A DNA stretch of 64,000 nucleotides, from positions 6,138,001 through 6,202,000 of the forward strand of contig CANUEZ040000191.1 in assembly GCA_948099385.1 (NCBI GenBank), read 5' to 3'. The notes below the pieces were generated by a model. That model was not told the origin of the DNA, did no database searches, and was given only the letters and a program-made list of their open reading frames with translations. Both the position numbers and the translations under genes were made by a program. Shown piece after piece: positions 1 to 15,346 of the stretch; position 1 is the first letter of the stretch, and every line of letters begins with the position of its first letter. This DNA is from Fasciola hepatica. Its lineage: Eukaryota; Platyhelminthes; Trematoda; Plagiorchiida; Fasciolidae.

Positions 1-62
1 TAACAATCAAATTATCGCAAACCGATCCAATCCTATGTTCCATCACTTCTCTATTTATGGGC
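1..62 (+). repeat. Partial monomer at left edge
   Basis: The last 62 bases of a monomer, cut by the window edge. It matches the conserved monomer end (CCGATCCAATCCTATGTTCC) and carries the minor variants AACAATCAAATT and CGCAAACC. The array therefore extends to the left. Confidence 0.95.
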
Positions 63-487
63 CTAAGTAAAACCAAGGCATTCCCTTATGAACAATCCAC
101 ACACAGATTGCTCATGCAATGCAATAGATCAGTAGCAGAGTAGATTTGTATAATATGATTCTCCATGCAGCTTGAACACTGAACTGACCATTGGAAATGA
201 TGGAAGCACTGTACAGCTGTTTGATCCGCTATGTGAAGGAAGATCATTGCGATTGGACAGAGCCCACACGGGGACACGAACAAGGGTTGGGGTGAACGAA
301 TGTCAGTCGAACACCCATATCACAAGGCAATCCGATATGGGTCTCAACGCATTGTTCAACATATACAATACATGATATAGCACAATCCCCAAATTGGCTT
401 CGGCTTTCGCTTTCGCTTTGAACGGTAACAACCAAATTCTCGCACACCGATCCAATCCTATGTTCCATCACTTCTCTATTTATGGGC
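63..487 (+). repeat. Divergent monomer with altered 231-262 block
   Basis: Positions 231-262 read CTATGTGAAGGAAGATCATT followed by GCGATTGGACAG, where the consensus has CTAAGGGAATCATGAGCATT and GCACATGGACAG. Downstream it carries CACCCATATCACAAGGCAATCCG, a combination shared with the monomers starting at 4306, 6005 and 9404. Its length is still 425 bp, so the divergence is by clustered substitutions, compatible with conversion from an unseen variant. Confidence 0.85.
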
Positions 488-3400
488 CTAAGTAAAACCA
501 AGGCATTCCCTTATGAACAATCCCCACACAGATTGCTCATACAATGCAATAGAGCAGTAGCAGAGTAGATTTGTATAATATGATTCTCCATGCAGCTTGA
601 ACACTGAACTGACCATTGGAAATGATGGAAGCACTGTACAGCTGTTTGATCCGCTAAGGGAATCATGAGCATTGCACATGGACAGAGCCCACACGGGGAC
701 ACGAACAAGGGTTGGGGTGAACGATTGTCAGTCGAACACCCAAACCACAAGGCTATCCGATATGGGTCTCAACGCTTTGTTCAAAATATACAATACATGA
801 TATAGCACAATCCCCAAATTGGATTCGGCTTTCGCTTTCGCTTTGAACGGTAACAACCAAATTCTCGCACACCGATCCAATCCTATGTTCCATCACTTCT
901 CTATTTATGGGCCTAAGTAAAACCAAGGCATTCCCTTATGAACAATCCCCACACAGATTGCTCATACAATGCAATAGAGCAGTAGCAGAGTAGATTTGTA
1001 TAATATGATTCTCCATGCAGCTTGAACACTGAACTGACCATTGAAAATGATGGAAGCACTGTACAGCTGTTTGATCCGCTAAGGGAATCATGCGCATTGC
1101 ACATGGACAGAGCCCACACGGGGACACGAACAAGGGTTGGGGTGAACGATTGTCAGTCGAACACCCAAACCACAAGGCTATCCGATATGGGTCTCAACGC
1201 TTTGTTCAACATATACACTACATGATATAGCACAATCCCCAACTTTGATTCGGCTTTCGCTTTGGCTTCGAACGGTAACAACCAAATTCTCGCACACCGA
1301 TCCAATCCTATGTTCCATCACTTCTCTATTTGTGGGCCTAAGTAAAACCAAGGCATTCCCTTATGAACAATCCACACAGATTGCTCATACAATGCAATAG
1401 AGCAGTAGCAGAGTAGATTTGTATAATATGATACTCCATGCAGCTTGAACACTGAACTGGCCATTGAAAATCATGGAAGCACTGTACAACTGATTGATCC
1501 GCTAAGGGAATCATGAGCATTGCACATGGACAGAGCCCACACGGGACACGAACAAGGGTTGGGGTGAACGAATGTCAGTCGAACACCCAAACCACAACGC
1601 TATCCCATATGGGTCTGAACGCTTTGTTCAACATATACACTACATGATATAGCACAATCCCCAAATTGGCTTCGGCTTTCGCTTTGGCTTCGACCGGTAA
1701 CAACCAAATTCTCGCACACCGATCCAATCCTATGTTCCATCACTTCTCTATTTGTGGGCCTAAGTAAAACCAAGGCATTCCCTTATGAACAATCCCCACA
1801 CAGATTGCTCATACAATGCAATAGAGCAGTAGCAGAGTAGATTTGTATAATATGATTCTCCATGCAGCTTGAACACTGAACTGACCATTGAAAATCATGG
1901 AAGCACTGTACAGCTGTTTGATCCGCTAAGTGAATCATGAGCATTGCACATGGACAGAGCCCACACGGGGACACGAACAAGGGTTTGGGTGAACGATTGT
2001 AAGTCGAACACCCAAACCACAAGGCTATCCCATAAGGGTCTCAACGCTTTGTTCAACATATACACTACATGATATAGCACAATCCCCAAATTGGCTTCGG
2101 CTTTCGCTTTGGCTTCGAACGGTAACAACCAAATTCTCGCACACCGATCCAATCCTATGTTCCATCACTTCTCTATTTGTGGGCCTAAGTAAAACCAAGG
2201 CATTCCCTTATGAACAATCCACACACAGATTGCTCATACAATGCAATAGAGCAGTAGCAGAGTAGATTTGTATAATATGATACTCCATGCAGCTTGAACA
2301 CTGAACTGACCATTGAAAATGATGGAAGCACTGTACAGCTGTTTGATCCGCTAAGGGAATCATGAGCATTGCACAAGGACAGAGCCCACACGGGACACGA
2401 ACAAGGGTCGGGGTGAACGAATGTCAGTCGAACACCCAAACCACAAGGCTATCCGATATGGGTCTCAACGCTTTGTTCAACATATACACTACATGATATA
2501 GCACAATCCCCATATTGGCTTCGGCTTTCGCTTTGGCTTCGACCGGTAACAACCAAATTCTCGCACACCGATCCAATCCTATGTTCCATCACTTCTCTAT
2601 TTGTGGGCCTAAGTAAAACCAAGGCATTCCCTTATGAACAATCCCCACACAGATTGCTCATACAATGCAATAGAGCAGTAGCAGAGTAGATTTGTATAAT
2701 ATGATTCTCCATGCAGCTTGAACACTGAACTGACCATTGAAAATGATGGAAACACTGTACAGCTGTTTGATCCGCTAAGGGAATCATGAGCATTGCACAT
2801 GGACAGAGCCCACACGGGGACACGAACAAGGGTTGGGGTGAACGAATGTCAGTCGAACACCCAAATCACAAGGCTATCCGATATGGGTCTCAACGCTTTG
2901 TTCAACATATACACTACATGATATAGCACAATCCCCAAATTGGATTCGGCTTTCGCTTAGGCTTCGAACGGTAACAACCAAATTCTCGCACACCGATCCA
3001 ATCCTATGTTCCATCACTTCTCTATTTATGGTCCTAAGTAAAACCAAGGCATTCCCTTATGAACAATCCCCACACAGATTGCTCATACAATGCAATAGAG
3101 CAGTAGCAGAGTAGATTTGTATAATATGATACTCCATGAAGCTTGAACACTGAACTGACCATTGAAAATCATGGAAGCACTGTACAGCTGTTTGATCCGC
3201 TAAGGGAATCATGAGCATTGCACATGGACAGAGCCCACACGGGGACACGAACAAGGGTTTGGGTGAACGATTGTCAGTCGAACACCCAAACCACAAGGCT
3301 ATCCCATATGGGTCTCAACGCTTTGTTCAACATATACACTACATGATATAGCACAATCCCCAAATTGGCTTCGGATTTCGCTTTGGCTTCGAACGGTAAC

Positions 3401-4305
3401 AACCAAATTCTCGCACACCGATCCAATCCTATGTTCCATCACTTCTCTATTTGTGGGCCTAAGTAAAACCAAGGCATTCCCTTATGAACAATCCACACAC
3501 AGGTTGGTCATACAATGCAATAGAGCAGTAGCAGAGTAGATTTGTATAATATGATACTCCATGCAGCTTGAACACTGAACTGACCATTGAAAATGATGGA
3601 AGCACTGTACAGCTGTTTGATCCGCTAAGGGAATCATGAGCATTGCACAAGGACAGAGCCCACACGGGACACGAACAAGGGTTGGGGTGAACGAATGTCA
3701 GTCGAACACCCAAACCACAAGGCTATCCGATATGGGTCTCAACGCTTTGTTCAACATATACACTACATGATATAGCACAATCCCCAACTTTGATTCGGCT
3801 TTCGCTTTGGCTTCGAACGGTAACAACCAAATTCTCGCACACCGATCCAATCCTATGTTCCATCACTTCTCTATTTGTGGGCCTAAGTAAAACCAAGGCA
3901 TTCCCTTATGAACAATCCACACAGATTGCTCATACAATGCAATAGAGCAGTAGCAGAGTAGATTTGTATAATATGATTCTCCATGCAGCTTGAACACTGA
4001 ACTGACCATTGAAAATGATGGAAACACTGTACAGCTGTTTGATCCGTTAAGGGAATCATGAGCATTGCACATGTACAGAGCCCACACGGGGACACGAACA
4101 AGGGTTGGGGTGAACGATTGTCAGTCGAACACCCAAACCACAAGGCTATCCGATATGGGTCTCAACGCTTTGTTCAACATATACACTACATGATATAGCA
4201 CAATCCCCAAATTGGATTCGGCTTTCGCTTTTGCATTGAACGGTAACAATCAATTTCTCGCACACCGATCCAATCCTATGTTCCATCACTTCTCTATTTG
4301 TGGGC

Positions 4306-7300
4306 CTAAGTAAAACCAAGGCATTCCCTTATGAACAATCCACACACAGATTGCTCTTACAATGCAATAGAGCAGTAGCAGAGTAGATTTGTATAATATG
4401 ATTCTCCATGCAGCTTGAACACTGAACTGACCATTGAAAATAATGGAAGCACTGTACAACTGATTGATCCGCTAAGTGAAGCATGAGCATTGCACATGGA
4501 CAGAGCCCACACGGGGACACGAACAAGGGTTGGGGTGAACGAATGTCAGTCGAACACCCATATCACAAGGCAATCCGATATGGGTCTCAACGCATTGTTC
4601 AACATATACAATACATGATATAGCAAAATCCCCAAATTGGATTCCGGTTTCCCATTGGCTATGAACGGTAACAACCAAATTTTCGCACACCGATCCAATC
4701 CTATGTTCCATCACTTCTCTATTTATGGGCCTATGTAAAACCAAGGCATTCCCTTATGAACAATCCCCACACAGATTGCTCATACAATGCAATAGAGCAG
4801 TAGCAGAGTAGATTTGTATAATATGATTCTCCATGCAGCTTGAACACTGAACTGACCATTGAAAATGATGGAAACACTGTACAGCTGTTTGATCCGCTAA
4901 GGGAATCATGAGCATTGCACATGGACAGAGCCCACACGGGGACACGAACAAGGGTTGGGGTGAACGATTGTCAGTCGAACACCCAAACCACAAGGCTATC
5001 CCATATGGGTCTGAACGCTTTGTTCAACATATACACTACATGATATAGCACAATCCCCAAATTGGATTCGGCTTTCGCTTTCGCTTTGAACGGTAACAAC
5101 CAAATTCTCGCACACCGATCCAATCCTATGTTCCATCACTTCTCTATTTGTGGGCCTGAGTAAAACCAAGGCATTCCCTTATGAACAATCCACACACAGA
5201 TTGCTCATACAATGCAATAGAGCAGTAGCAGAGTAGATTTGTATAATATGATACTCCATGCAGCTTGAACACTGAACTGACCATTGAAAATGATGGAAGC
5301 ACTGTACAGCTGTTTGATCCGCTAAGGGAATCATGAGCATTGCACAAGGACAGAGCCCACACGGGACACGAACAAGGGTTGGGGTGAACGAATGTCAGTC
5401 GAACACCCAAACCACAAGGCTATCCGATATGGGTCTCAACGCTTTGTTCAACATATACACTACATGATATAGCACAATCCCCAACTTTGATTCGGCTTTC
5501 GCTTTGGCTTCGAACGGTAACAACCAAATTCTCGCACACCGATCCAATCCTATGTTCCATCACTTCTCTATTTGTGGGCCTAAGTAAAACCAAGGCATTC
5601 CCTTATGAACAATCCCCACACAGATTGCTCATACAATGCAATAGAGCAGTAGCAGAGTAGATTTGTATAATATGATTCTCCATGCAGCTTGACCACGGAA
5701 CTGACCATTGAAAATGATGGAAGCACTGTACAGCTGTTTGATCCGCTAAGGGAATCATGAGCATTGCACATGGACAGAGCCCACACGGGGACACGAACAA
5801 GGGTTGGGGTGAACGATTGTCAGTCGAACACCCAAACCACAAGGCTATCCGATATGGGTCTCAACGCTTTGTTCAACATATACACTACATGATATAGCAC
5901 AATCCCCAAATTGGATTCGGCTTTCGCTTTTGCATTGAACGGTAACAACCGAATTCTCGCACACCGATCCAATCCTATGTTCCATCACTTCTCTATTTAT
6001 GGGCCTAAGTAAGACCAAGGCATTCCCTTATGAACAATCCCCACACAGATTGCTCATGCAATGCAATAGAGCAGTAGCAGAGTAGATTTGTATAATATGA
6101 TTCTCCATGCAGCTTGAACACTGAACTGACCATTGAAAATGATGGAAGCACTGTACAACTGATTGATCCGCTAAGTGAAGCATGAGCATTGCACATGGAC
6201 AGAGCCCACACGGGGACACGAACAAGGGTTGGGGTGAACGAATGTCAGTCGAACACCCATATCACAAGGCAATCCGATATGGGTCTCAACGCATTGTTCA
6301 ACATATACAATACATGATATAGCAAAATCCCCAAATTGGATTCCGGTTTCCCATTGGCTATGAACGGTAACAACCAAATTTTCGCACACCGATCCAATCC
6401 TATGTTCCATCACTTCTCTATTTATGGGCCTAAGTAAAACCAAGGCATTCCCTTATGAACAATCCCCACACAGATTGGTCATACAATGCAATAGAGCAGT
6501 AGCAGAGTAGATTTGTATAATATGATTCTCCATGCAGCTTGAACACTGAACTGACCATTGAAAATGATGGAAACACTGTACAGCTGTTTGATCCGCTAAG
6601 GGAATCATGAGCATTGCACATGGACAGAGCCCACACGGGGACACGAACAAGGGTTGGGGTGAACGATTGTCAGTCGAACACCCAAACCACAAGGCTATCC
6701 GATATGGGTCTCAACGCTTTGTTCAACATATACACTACATGATATAGCACAATCCCCAAATTGGATTCGGCTTTCGCTTTTGCATTGAACGGTAACAACC
6801 GAATTCTCGCACACCGATCCAATCCTATGTTCCATCACTTCTCTATTTATGGGCCTAAGTAAAACCAAGGCATTCCCTTATGAACAATCCACACACAGAT
6901 TGCTCATACAATGCAATAGAGCAGTAGCAGAGTAGATTTGTATAATATGATACTCCATGCAGCTTGAACACTGAACTGACCATTGAAAATCATGGAAGCA
7001 CTGTACAGCTGTTTGATCCGCTAAGGGAATCATGAGCATTGCACATGGACAGAGCCCACACGGGGACACGAACAAGGGTTGGGGTGAACGAATGTCAGTC
7101 GAACACCCAAACCACAAGGCTATCCGATATGGGTCTCAACGCTTTCTTCAACATATACACTACATGATATAGCAAAATCCCCAAATTGGATTCCGGTTTC
7201 CCATTGGCTATGAACGGTAACAACCAAATTCTCGCACACCGATCCAATCCTATGTTCCATCACTTCTCTATTTATGGGCCTATGTAAAACCAAGGCATTC

Positions 7301-10300
7301 CCTTATGAACAATCCCCACACAGATTGCTCATACAATGCAATAGAGCAGTAGCAGAGTAGATTTGTATAATATGATTCTCCATGCAGCTTGAACACTGAA
7401 CTGACCATTGAAAATGATGGAAACACTGTACAGCTGTTTGATCCGCTAAGGGAATCATGAGCATTGCACATGGACAGAGCCCACACGGGGACACGAACAA
7501 GGGTTGGGGTGAACGATTGTCAGTCGAACACCCAAACCACAAGGCTATCCGATATGGGTCTCAACGCTTTGTTCAACATATACACTACATGATATAGCAC
7601 AATCCCCAAATTGGATTCGGATTTCGCTTTCGCTTTGAACGGTAACAACCGAATTCTCGCACACCGATCCAATCCTATGTTCCATCACTTCTCTATTTAT
7701 GGGCCTAAGTAAAACCAAGGCATTCCCTTATGAACAATCCACACACAGATTGCTCATACAATGCAATAGAGCAGTAGCAGAGTAGATTTGTATAATATGA
7801 TACTCCATGCAGCTTGAACACTGAACTGACCATTGAAAATCATGGAAGCACTGTACAGCTGTTTGATCCGCTAAGGGAATCATGAGCATTGCACGTGGAC
7901 AGAGCCCACACGGGGACACGAACAAGGGTTGGGGTGAACGAATGTCAGTCGAACACCCAAACCACAAGGCTATCCGATATGGGTCTCAACGCATTGTTCA
8001 ACATATACAATACATGATATAGCAAAATCCCCAAATTGGATTCCGGTTTCCCATTGGCTATGAACGGTAACAACCAAATTCTCGCACACCGATCCAATCC
8101 TATGTTCCATCACTTCTCTATTTATGGGCCTATGTAAAACCAAGGCATTCCCTTATGAACAATCCCCACACAGATTGCTCATACAATGCAATAGAGCAGT
8201 AGCAGAGTAGATTTGTATAATATGATTCTCCATGCAGCTTGAACACTGAACTGACCATTGAAAATGATGGAAACACTGTACAGCTGTTTGATCCGCTAAG
8301 GGAATCATGAGCATTGCACATGGACAGAGGCCACACGGGGACACGAACAAGGGTTGGGGTGAACGATTGTCAGTCGAACACCCAAACCACAAGGCTATCC
8401 GATATGGGTCTCAACGCTTTGTTCAACATATACACTACATGATATAGCACAATCCCCAAATTGGATTCGGCTTTCGCTTTTGCATTGAACGGTAACAACC
8501 GAATTCTCGCACACCGATCCAATCCTATGTTCCATCACTTCTCTATTTATGGGCCTAAGTAAAACCAAGGCATTCCCTTATGAACAATCCACACACAGAT
8601 TGCTCATACAATGCAATAGAGCAGTAGCAGAGTAGATTTGTATAATATGATACTCCATGCAGCTTGAACACTGAACTGACCATTGAAAATCATAGAAGCA
8701 CTGTACAGCTGTTTGATCCGCTAAGGGAATCATGAGCATTGCACATGGACAGAGCCCACACGGGGACACGAACAAGGGTTGGGGTGAACGAATGTCAGTC
8801 GAACACCCAAACCACAAGGCTATCCGATATGGGTCTCAACGATTTGTTCAACATATACACTACATGATATAGCACAATCCCCAAATTGGATTCGGCTTTC
8901 GCTTTTGCATTGAACGGTAACAACCGAATTCTCGCACACCGATCCAATCCTATGTTCCATCACTTCTCTATTTATGGGCCTAAGTAATACCAAGGCATTC
9001 CCTTATGAACAATCCCCACACAGATTGCTCATACAATGCAATAGAGCAGTAGCAGAGTAGATTTGTATAATATGATTCTCCATGCAGCTTGAACACTGAA
9101 CTGACCATTGAAAATGATGGAAGCACTGTACAGCTGTTTGATCCGCTAAGGGAATCATGAGCATTGCACAAGGACAGAGCCCACACGGGACACGAACAAG
9201 GGTTGGGGTGAACGTTTGTCAGTCGAACACCCAAACCACAAGGCTATCCCATATGGGTCTCAACGCTTTGTTCAACATATACAATACATGATATAGCACA
9301 ATCCCCAACTTTGATTCGGCTTTCGCTTTGGCTTCGAACGGTAACAACCAAATTCTCGCACACCGATCCAATCCTATGTTCCATCACTTCTATATTTGTG
9401 GGCCTAAGTAAAACCAAGGCATTCCCTTATGAGCAATCCCCACACAGATTGCTCATACAATGCAATAGAGCAGTAGCAGAGTAGATTTGTATAATATGAT
9501 TCTCCATGCAGCTTGAACACTGAACTGACCATTGAAAATAATGGAAGCACTGTACAACTGATTGATCCGCTAAGTGAAGCATGAGCATTGCACATGGACA
9601 GAGCCCACACGGGGACACGAACAAGGGTTGGGGTGAACGAATGTCAGTCGAACACCCATATCACAAGGCAATCCGATATGGGTCTCAACGCTTTGTTCAA
9701 CATATACAATACATGATATAGCAAAATCCCCAAATTGGATTCCGGTTTCCCATTGGCTATGAACGGTAACAACCAAATTCTCGCACACCGATCCAATCCT
9801 ATGTTCCATCACTTCTCTATTTATGGGCCTATGTAAAACCAAGGCATTCCCTTATGAACAATCCCCACACAGATTGCTCATACAATGCAATAGAGCAGTA
9901 GCAGAGTAGATTTGTATAATATGATTCTCCATGCAGCTTGAACACTGAACTGACCATTGAAAATGATGGAAACACTGTACAGCTGTTTGATCCGCTAAGG
10001 GAATCATGAGCATTGCACATGGACAGAGCCCACACGGGGACACGAACAAGGGTTGGGGTGAACGATTGTCAGTCGAACACCCAAACCACAAGGCTATCCG
10101 ATATGGGTCTCAACGCTTTGTTCAACATATACACTACATGATATAGCACAATCCCCAAATTGGATTCGGCTTTCGCTTTTGCATTGAACGGTAACAACCG
10201 AATTCTCGCACACCGATCCAATCCAATGTTCCATCACTTCTCTATTTATGGGCCTAAGTAAAACCAAGGCATTCCCTTATGAACAATCCCCACACAGATT

Positions 10301-10677
10301 GCTCATACAATGCAATAGAGCAGTAGCAGAGTAGATTTGTATAATATGATTCTTCATGCAGCTTGAACACTGAACTGACCATTGAAAATGATGGAAGCAC
10401 TGTACAGCTGTTTGATCCGCTACGGGAATCATGAGCATTGCACATGGACAGAGCCCACACGGGACACGAACAAGGGTTGGGGTGAACGAATGTCAGTCGA
10501 ACACCCAAACCACAAGGCTATCCGATATGGGTCTCAACGCTTTGTTCAACATATACAATACATGATATAGCACAATCCCCAAATTGGATTCCGGTTTCCC
10601 ATTGGGTTTGAACGGTAACAACCAAATTCTCGCACACCGATCCAATCCTATGTTCCATTATTTCTCTATTTATGGGC
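4306..10677 (+). repeat. Interleaved variant monomers (types A, B, C)
   Basis: Three diagnostic types recur. Type C (4306, 6005, 9404) has CTGATTGATCCGCTAAGTGAAGC and a TTCCGGTTTCCCATTGG tail. Type A (4731, 6430, 7280, 8130, 9829) has GGAAACACTG. Type B (6855, 7705, 8555) has GATACTCC, AAAATCATGG and CCACACACAG. C is followed by A in all three cases, and A and B then alternate between 6430 and 8979. EcoRI sites (CCGAATTCTCGC) mark several tails here. The order indicates amplification of multi-monomer blocks. Confidence 0.8.
6430..8979 (+). repeat. 850-bp dimeric higher-order repeat, three copies
   Basis: Three consecutive dimers at 6430-7279, 7280-8129 and 8130-8979. In each the first monomer has GATTCTCC with GGAAACACTG and the second has GATACTCC with AAAATCAT and AATCCACACACAG. 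The tails break the pattern slightly: the second monomers of dimers 1 and 2 end with the TTCCGGTTTCCCATTGG tail while that of dimer 3 ends with the CGCTTTTGCATTG tail, so it is a mosaic and not perfect amplification. Confidence 0.8.
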
Positions 10678-11102
10678 CTATGTAAAACCAAGGCATTCCA
10701 TTATGAACAATCCCCACACAGATTGCTCATACAATGCAATAGAGCAGTAGCAGAGTAGATTTGTATAATATGATTCTCCATGCAGCTTGAACACTGAACT
10801 GACCATTGAAAATGATGGAAGCACTGTACAGCTGTTTGATCCGCTAAGGGAATCATGAGCATTGCACATGTACAGAGCCCACACGGGGACACGAACAAGG
10901 GTTGGGGTGAACGATTGTCAGTCGAACACCCAAACCACAAGGCTATCCGATATGGGTCTCAACGCTTTGTTCAACATATACAATACATGATATAGCACAA
11001 TCCCCAAATTGGCTTCGGCTTTCGCTTTCGCTTTGAACGGTAACAACCAAATTCTCGCACACCGATCCAATCCTATGTTCCATCACTTCTCTATTTATGG
11101 GC

Positions 11103-11949
11103 CTAAGTAAAACCAAGGCATTCCCTTATGAACAATCCCCACACAGATTGCTCATACAATGCAATAGAGCAGTAGCAGAGTAGATTTGTATAATATGATT
11201 CTCCATGCAGCTTGAACACTGAACTGACCATTGAAAATTATGGAAGCACTGTACAGCTGTTTGATCCGCTAAGGGAATCATGAGCATTGCACATGGACAG
11301 AGCCCACACGGGGACACGAACAAGGGTTGGGGTGAACGAATGTCAGTCGAACACCCAAACACAAGGCTATCCGATATGGGTCTCAACGCTTTGTTCAACA
11401 TATACAATACATGATATAGCACAATCCCCAAATTGGCTTCGGCTTTCGCTTTCGCTTTGAACGGTAACAACCAAATTCTCGCACACCGATCCAATCCTAT
11501 GTTCCATCACTTCTCTATTTATGGGCCTAAGTAAAACCAAGGCATTCCCTTATGAACAATCCCCACACAGATTGCTCATACAATGCAATAGAGCAGTAGC
11601 AGAGTAGATTTGTATAATATGATTCTCCATGCAGCTTGAACACTGAACTGACCATTGAAAATGATGGAAACACTGTACAGCTGTTTGATCCGCTAAGGGA
11701 ATCATGAGCATTGCACATGGACAGAGCCCACACGGGACACGAACAAGGGTTGGGGTGAACGAATGTCAGTCGAACACCCAAACACAAGGCTATCCGATAT
11801 GGGTCTCAACGCTTTGTTCAACATATACAATACATGATATAGCACAATCCCCAAATTGGCTTCGGCTTTCGCTTTCGCTTTGAACGGTAACAACCAAATT
11901 CTCGCACACCGATCCAATCCTATGTTCCATCACTTCTCTATTTATGGGC
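11103..11949 (+). repeat. Adjacent monomer pair sharing a private 1-bp deletion
   Basis: Both copies read ACCCAAACACAAGG near 11350 and 11777 where the consensus has ACCCAAACCACAAGG. The second copy also carries the ACGGGACAC deletion, giving 424 and 423 bp. A private variant in neighbours indicates local single-monomer duplication. The frame change happens to lengthen a minus-strand open frame to 122 codons at 11126-11494, which I regard as non-coding. Confidence 0.8.
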
Positions 11950-14921
11950 CTAAGTAAAACCAAGGCATTCTCTTATGAACAATCCGCACGCAGATTGCTC
12001 ATACAATGCAATAGAGCAGTAGCAGAGTAGATTTGTATAATATGATACTCCATGCAGCTTGAACACTGAACTGACCATTGAAAATTATGGAAGCACTGTA
12101 CAGCTGTTTGATCCGCTAAGGGAATCATGAGCATTGCACATGGACAGAGCCCACACGGGACACGAACAAGGGTTGGGGTGAACGAATGTCAGTCGAACAC
12201 CCAAATCACAAGGCTATCCGATATGGGTCTGAACGCTTTGTTCAACATATATACTACATGATATAGCACAATCCACAAATTGGCTTCGGCTTTCGCTTTC
12301 GCTTTGAACGGTACCAACCAAATTCTCGCACACCGATCCAATCCTATGTTCCATCACTTCTCTATTTATGGGCCTAAGTAAAACCAAGGCATTCCCTTAT
12401 GAACAATCCCCACACAGATTGCTCATACAATGCAATAGAGCAGTAGCAGAGTAGATTTGTATAGAATGATTCTCCATGCAGCTTGAACACTGAACTGACC
12501 ATTGAAAATGATGGAAACACTGTACAGCTGTTTGATCCGCTAAGTGAAGCATGAGCATTGCACATGGACAGAGCCCACACGGGGACACGAACAAGGGTTG
12601 GGGTGAACGATTGTCAGTCGAACACCCATATCACAAGGCAATCCGATATGGGTCTCAACGCTTTGTTCAACATATACAATACATGATATAGCACAATCCC
12701 CAAATTGGCTTCGGCTTTCGCTTTGGCTTTGAACGGTAACAACCAAATTCTCGCACACCGATCCAATCCTATTTTCCATTATTTCTCTATTTATGGGCCT
12801 ATGTAAAACCAAGGCATTCCATTATGAACAATCCCCACACAGATTGCTCATACAATGCAATAGAGCAGTAGCAGAGTAGATTTGTATAATATGATACTCC
12901 ATGCAGCTTGAACACTGAACTGACCATTGAAAATGATGGAAGCACTGTACAGCTGTTTGATCCGCTAAGGGAATCATGAGCATTGCACATGGACAGAGCC
13001 CACACGGGGACACGAACAAGGTTTGGGGTGAACGAATGTCAGTCGAACACCCAAACCACAAGGCAATCCGATATGGGTCTCAACGCTTTGTTCAACATAT
13101 ACAATACATGATATTGCATAATCCCCAAATTGGATTCCCGTTTCCCATTGGCTTTGAACGGTAACAATCAAATTCTCGCACACCGATCCAATCCTATGTT
13201 CCATCAGTTCTCTATTTATGGGCCTTAGTAAAACCAAGGCATTCCTTTATGAACAATCCCCACACAGATTGCTCATACAATGCAATAGAGCAGTAGCAGA
13301 GTAGATTTGTATAATATGATTCTCCATGCAGCTTGAACACTGAACTGACCATTGAAAATGATGGAAGCACTGTACAGCTGTTTGATCCGCTAAGGGAATC
13401 ATGAGCATTGCACATGGACAGAGCCCACACCGGACACGAACAAGGGTTGGGGTGAACGAATGTCAGTCGAACACCCAAACCACAAGGCTATCCGATATGG
13501 GTCTCAACGCTTTGTTCAACATATACACTACATGATATAGCACAATCCCCAACTTTGATTCGGCTTTCGCTTTCGCTTTGAACGGTAACAACCAAATTCT
13601 TGGACACCGATCCAATCCTATGTTCCATCACTTCTCTATTTATGGGCCTAAGTAAAACCAAGGCATTCCCTTATGAACAATCCACACACAGATTGCTCAT
13701 ACAATGCAATAGAGCAGTAGCAGAGTAGATTTGTATAATATGATACTCCATGCAGCTTGAACACTGAACTGACCATTGAAAATGATGGAAGCACTGTACA
13801 GCTGTTTGATCCGCTAAGGGAATCATGAGCATTGCACATGGACAGAGCCCACACGGGGACACGAACAAGGGTTGGGGTGAACGAATGTCAGTCGAACACC
13901 CAAACCACAAGGCTATCCGATATGGGTCTCAACGCTTTGTTCAACATATACACTACATGATATAGCACAATCCCCAAATTGGATTCGGCTTTCGCTTTCG
14001 CTTCGAACGGTAACAACCAAATTCTCGCACACCGATCCAATCCTATGTTCCATCACTTCTCTATTTATAGGCCAATGTAAAACCAAGGCATTCCTTTATG
14101 AACAATCCCCACACAGATTGGTCATACAATGCAGTAGAGCAGTAGCAGAGTAGATTTGTATAATATGATTCTCCATGCAGCTTGAACACTGAACTGACCA
14201 TTGAAAATTATGGAAACACTGTACAGCTGTTTGATCCGCTAAGGGTATCATGAGCATTGCACATGGACAGAGCCCACACGGGGACACGAACAATGTTTCG
14301 GGTGAACGAATGTCAGTCGAACACCCAAACCACAAGGCTATCCGATATGGGTCTCAACGCTTTGTTCAACATATACAATACATGATATAGCATAATCCCC
14401 AAATTGGATTCCCGTTTCCCATTGGCTTTGAACGGTAACAATCAAATTCTCGCACACCGATCCAATCCTATGTTCCATCACTTCTCTATTTATGGGCCTA
14501 AGTAAAACCAAGGCATTCCCTTATGAACAATCCCCACACAGATTGCTCATACAATGCAATAGAGCAGTAGCAGAGTAGATTTGTATAATATGATTCTCCA
14601 TGCAGCTTGAACACTGAACTGACCATTGAAAATTATGGAAGCACTGTACAGCTGTTTGATCCGCTAAGGGAATCATGAGCATTGCACATGGACAGAGCCC
14701 ACACGGGACACGAACAAGGGTTGGGGTGAACGAATGTCAGTCGAACACCCAAACCACAAGGCAATCCGATATGGGTCTCAACGCTTTGTTCAACATATAC
14801 ACTACATGATATAGCACAATCCCCAAATTGGATTCGGCTTTCGCTTTCGCTTCGAACGGTAACAACCAAATTCTTGGACACCGATCCAATCCTATGTTGC
14901 ATCACTTCTCTATTTATGGGC

Positions 14922-15346
14922 CTAAGTAAAACCAAGGCATTCCCTTATGAACAATCCCCACACAGATTGCTCATACAATGCAATAGAGCAGTAGCAGATT
15001 AGATTTGTATGATATGATACTCCATGCAGCTTGAACACTGAACTGACCATTGAAAATGATGGAAGCACTGTACAGCTGTTTGAACGGCGATGGGATACAT
15101 GAGCATCGCAAACGGACAGAGGCCACACGGGGACACGAACAAGGGTTGGGGTGAACGAATGTCAGTCGAACACCCAAACCACAAGGCTATCCGATATGGG
15201 TCTCAACGCTTTGTTCAACATATACACTACATGATATAGCACAATCCCCAAATTGGCTTCGGCTTTCGCTTTCGCTTTGAACGGTAACAACCAAATTCTC
15301 GCACACCGATCCAATCCTATGTTCCATCACTTCTCTATTTATGGGC
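14922..15346 (+). repeat. Divergent monomer with clustered substitutions at 15081-15122
   Basis: The block after TGTACAGCTGTTTGA reads ACGGCGATGGGATACATGAG, then CATCGCAAACGGACAGAGGCC, against the consensus TCCGCTAAGGGAATCATGAG and CATTGCACATGGACAGAGCCC. GATTAGATTTGTATGATATG upstream is also unusual. Length is 425 bp. This is one of the most diverged copies in the window and may be a remnant of an older variant family. Confidence 0.85.

Noticed and set aside
11126..11494. Longest open frame, 122 codons on the minus strand
   Set aside because: It exists only because of a private 1-bp deletion in a satellite monomer, resembles no family I know, and the same sequence is closed in neighbouring copies.
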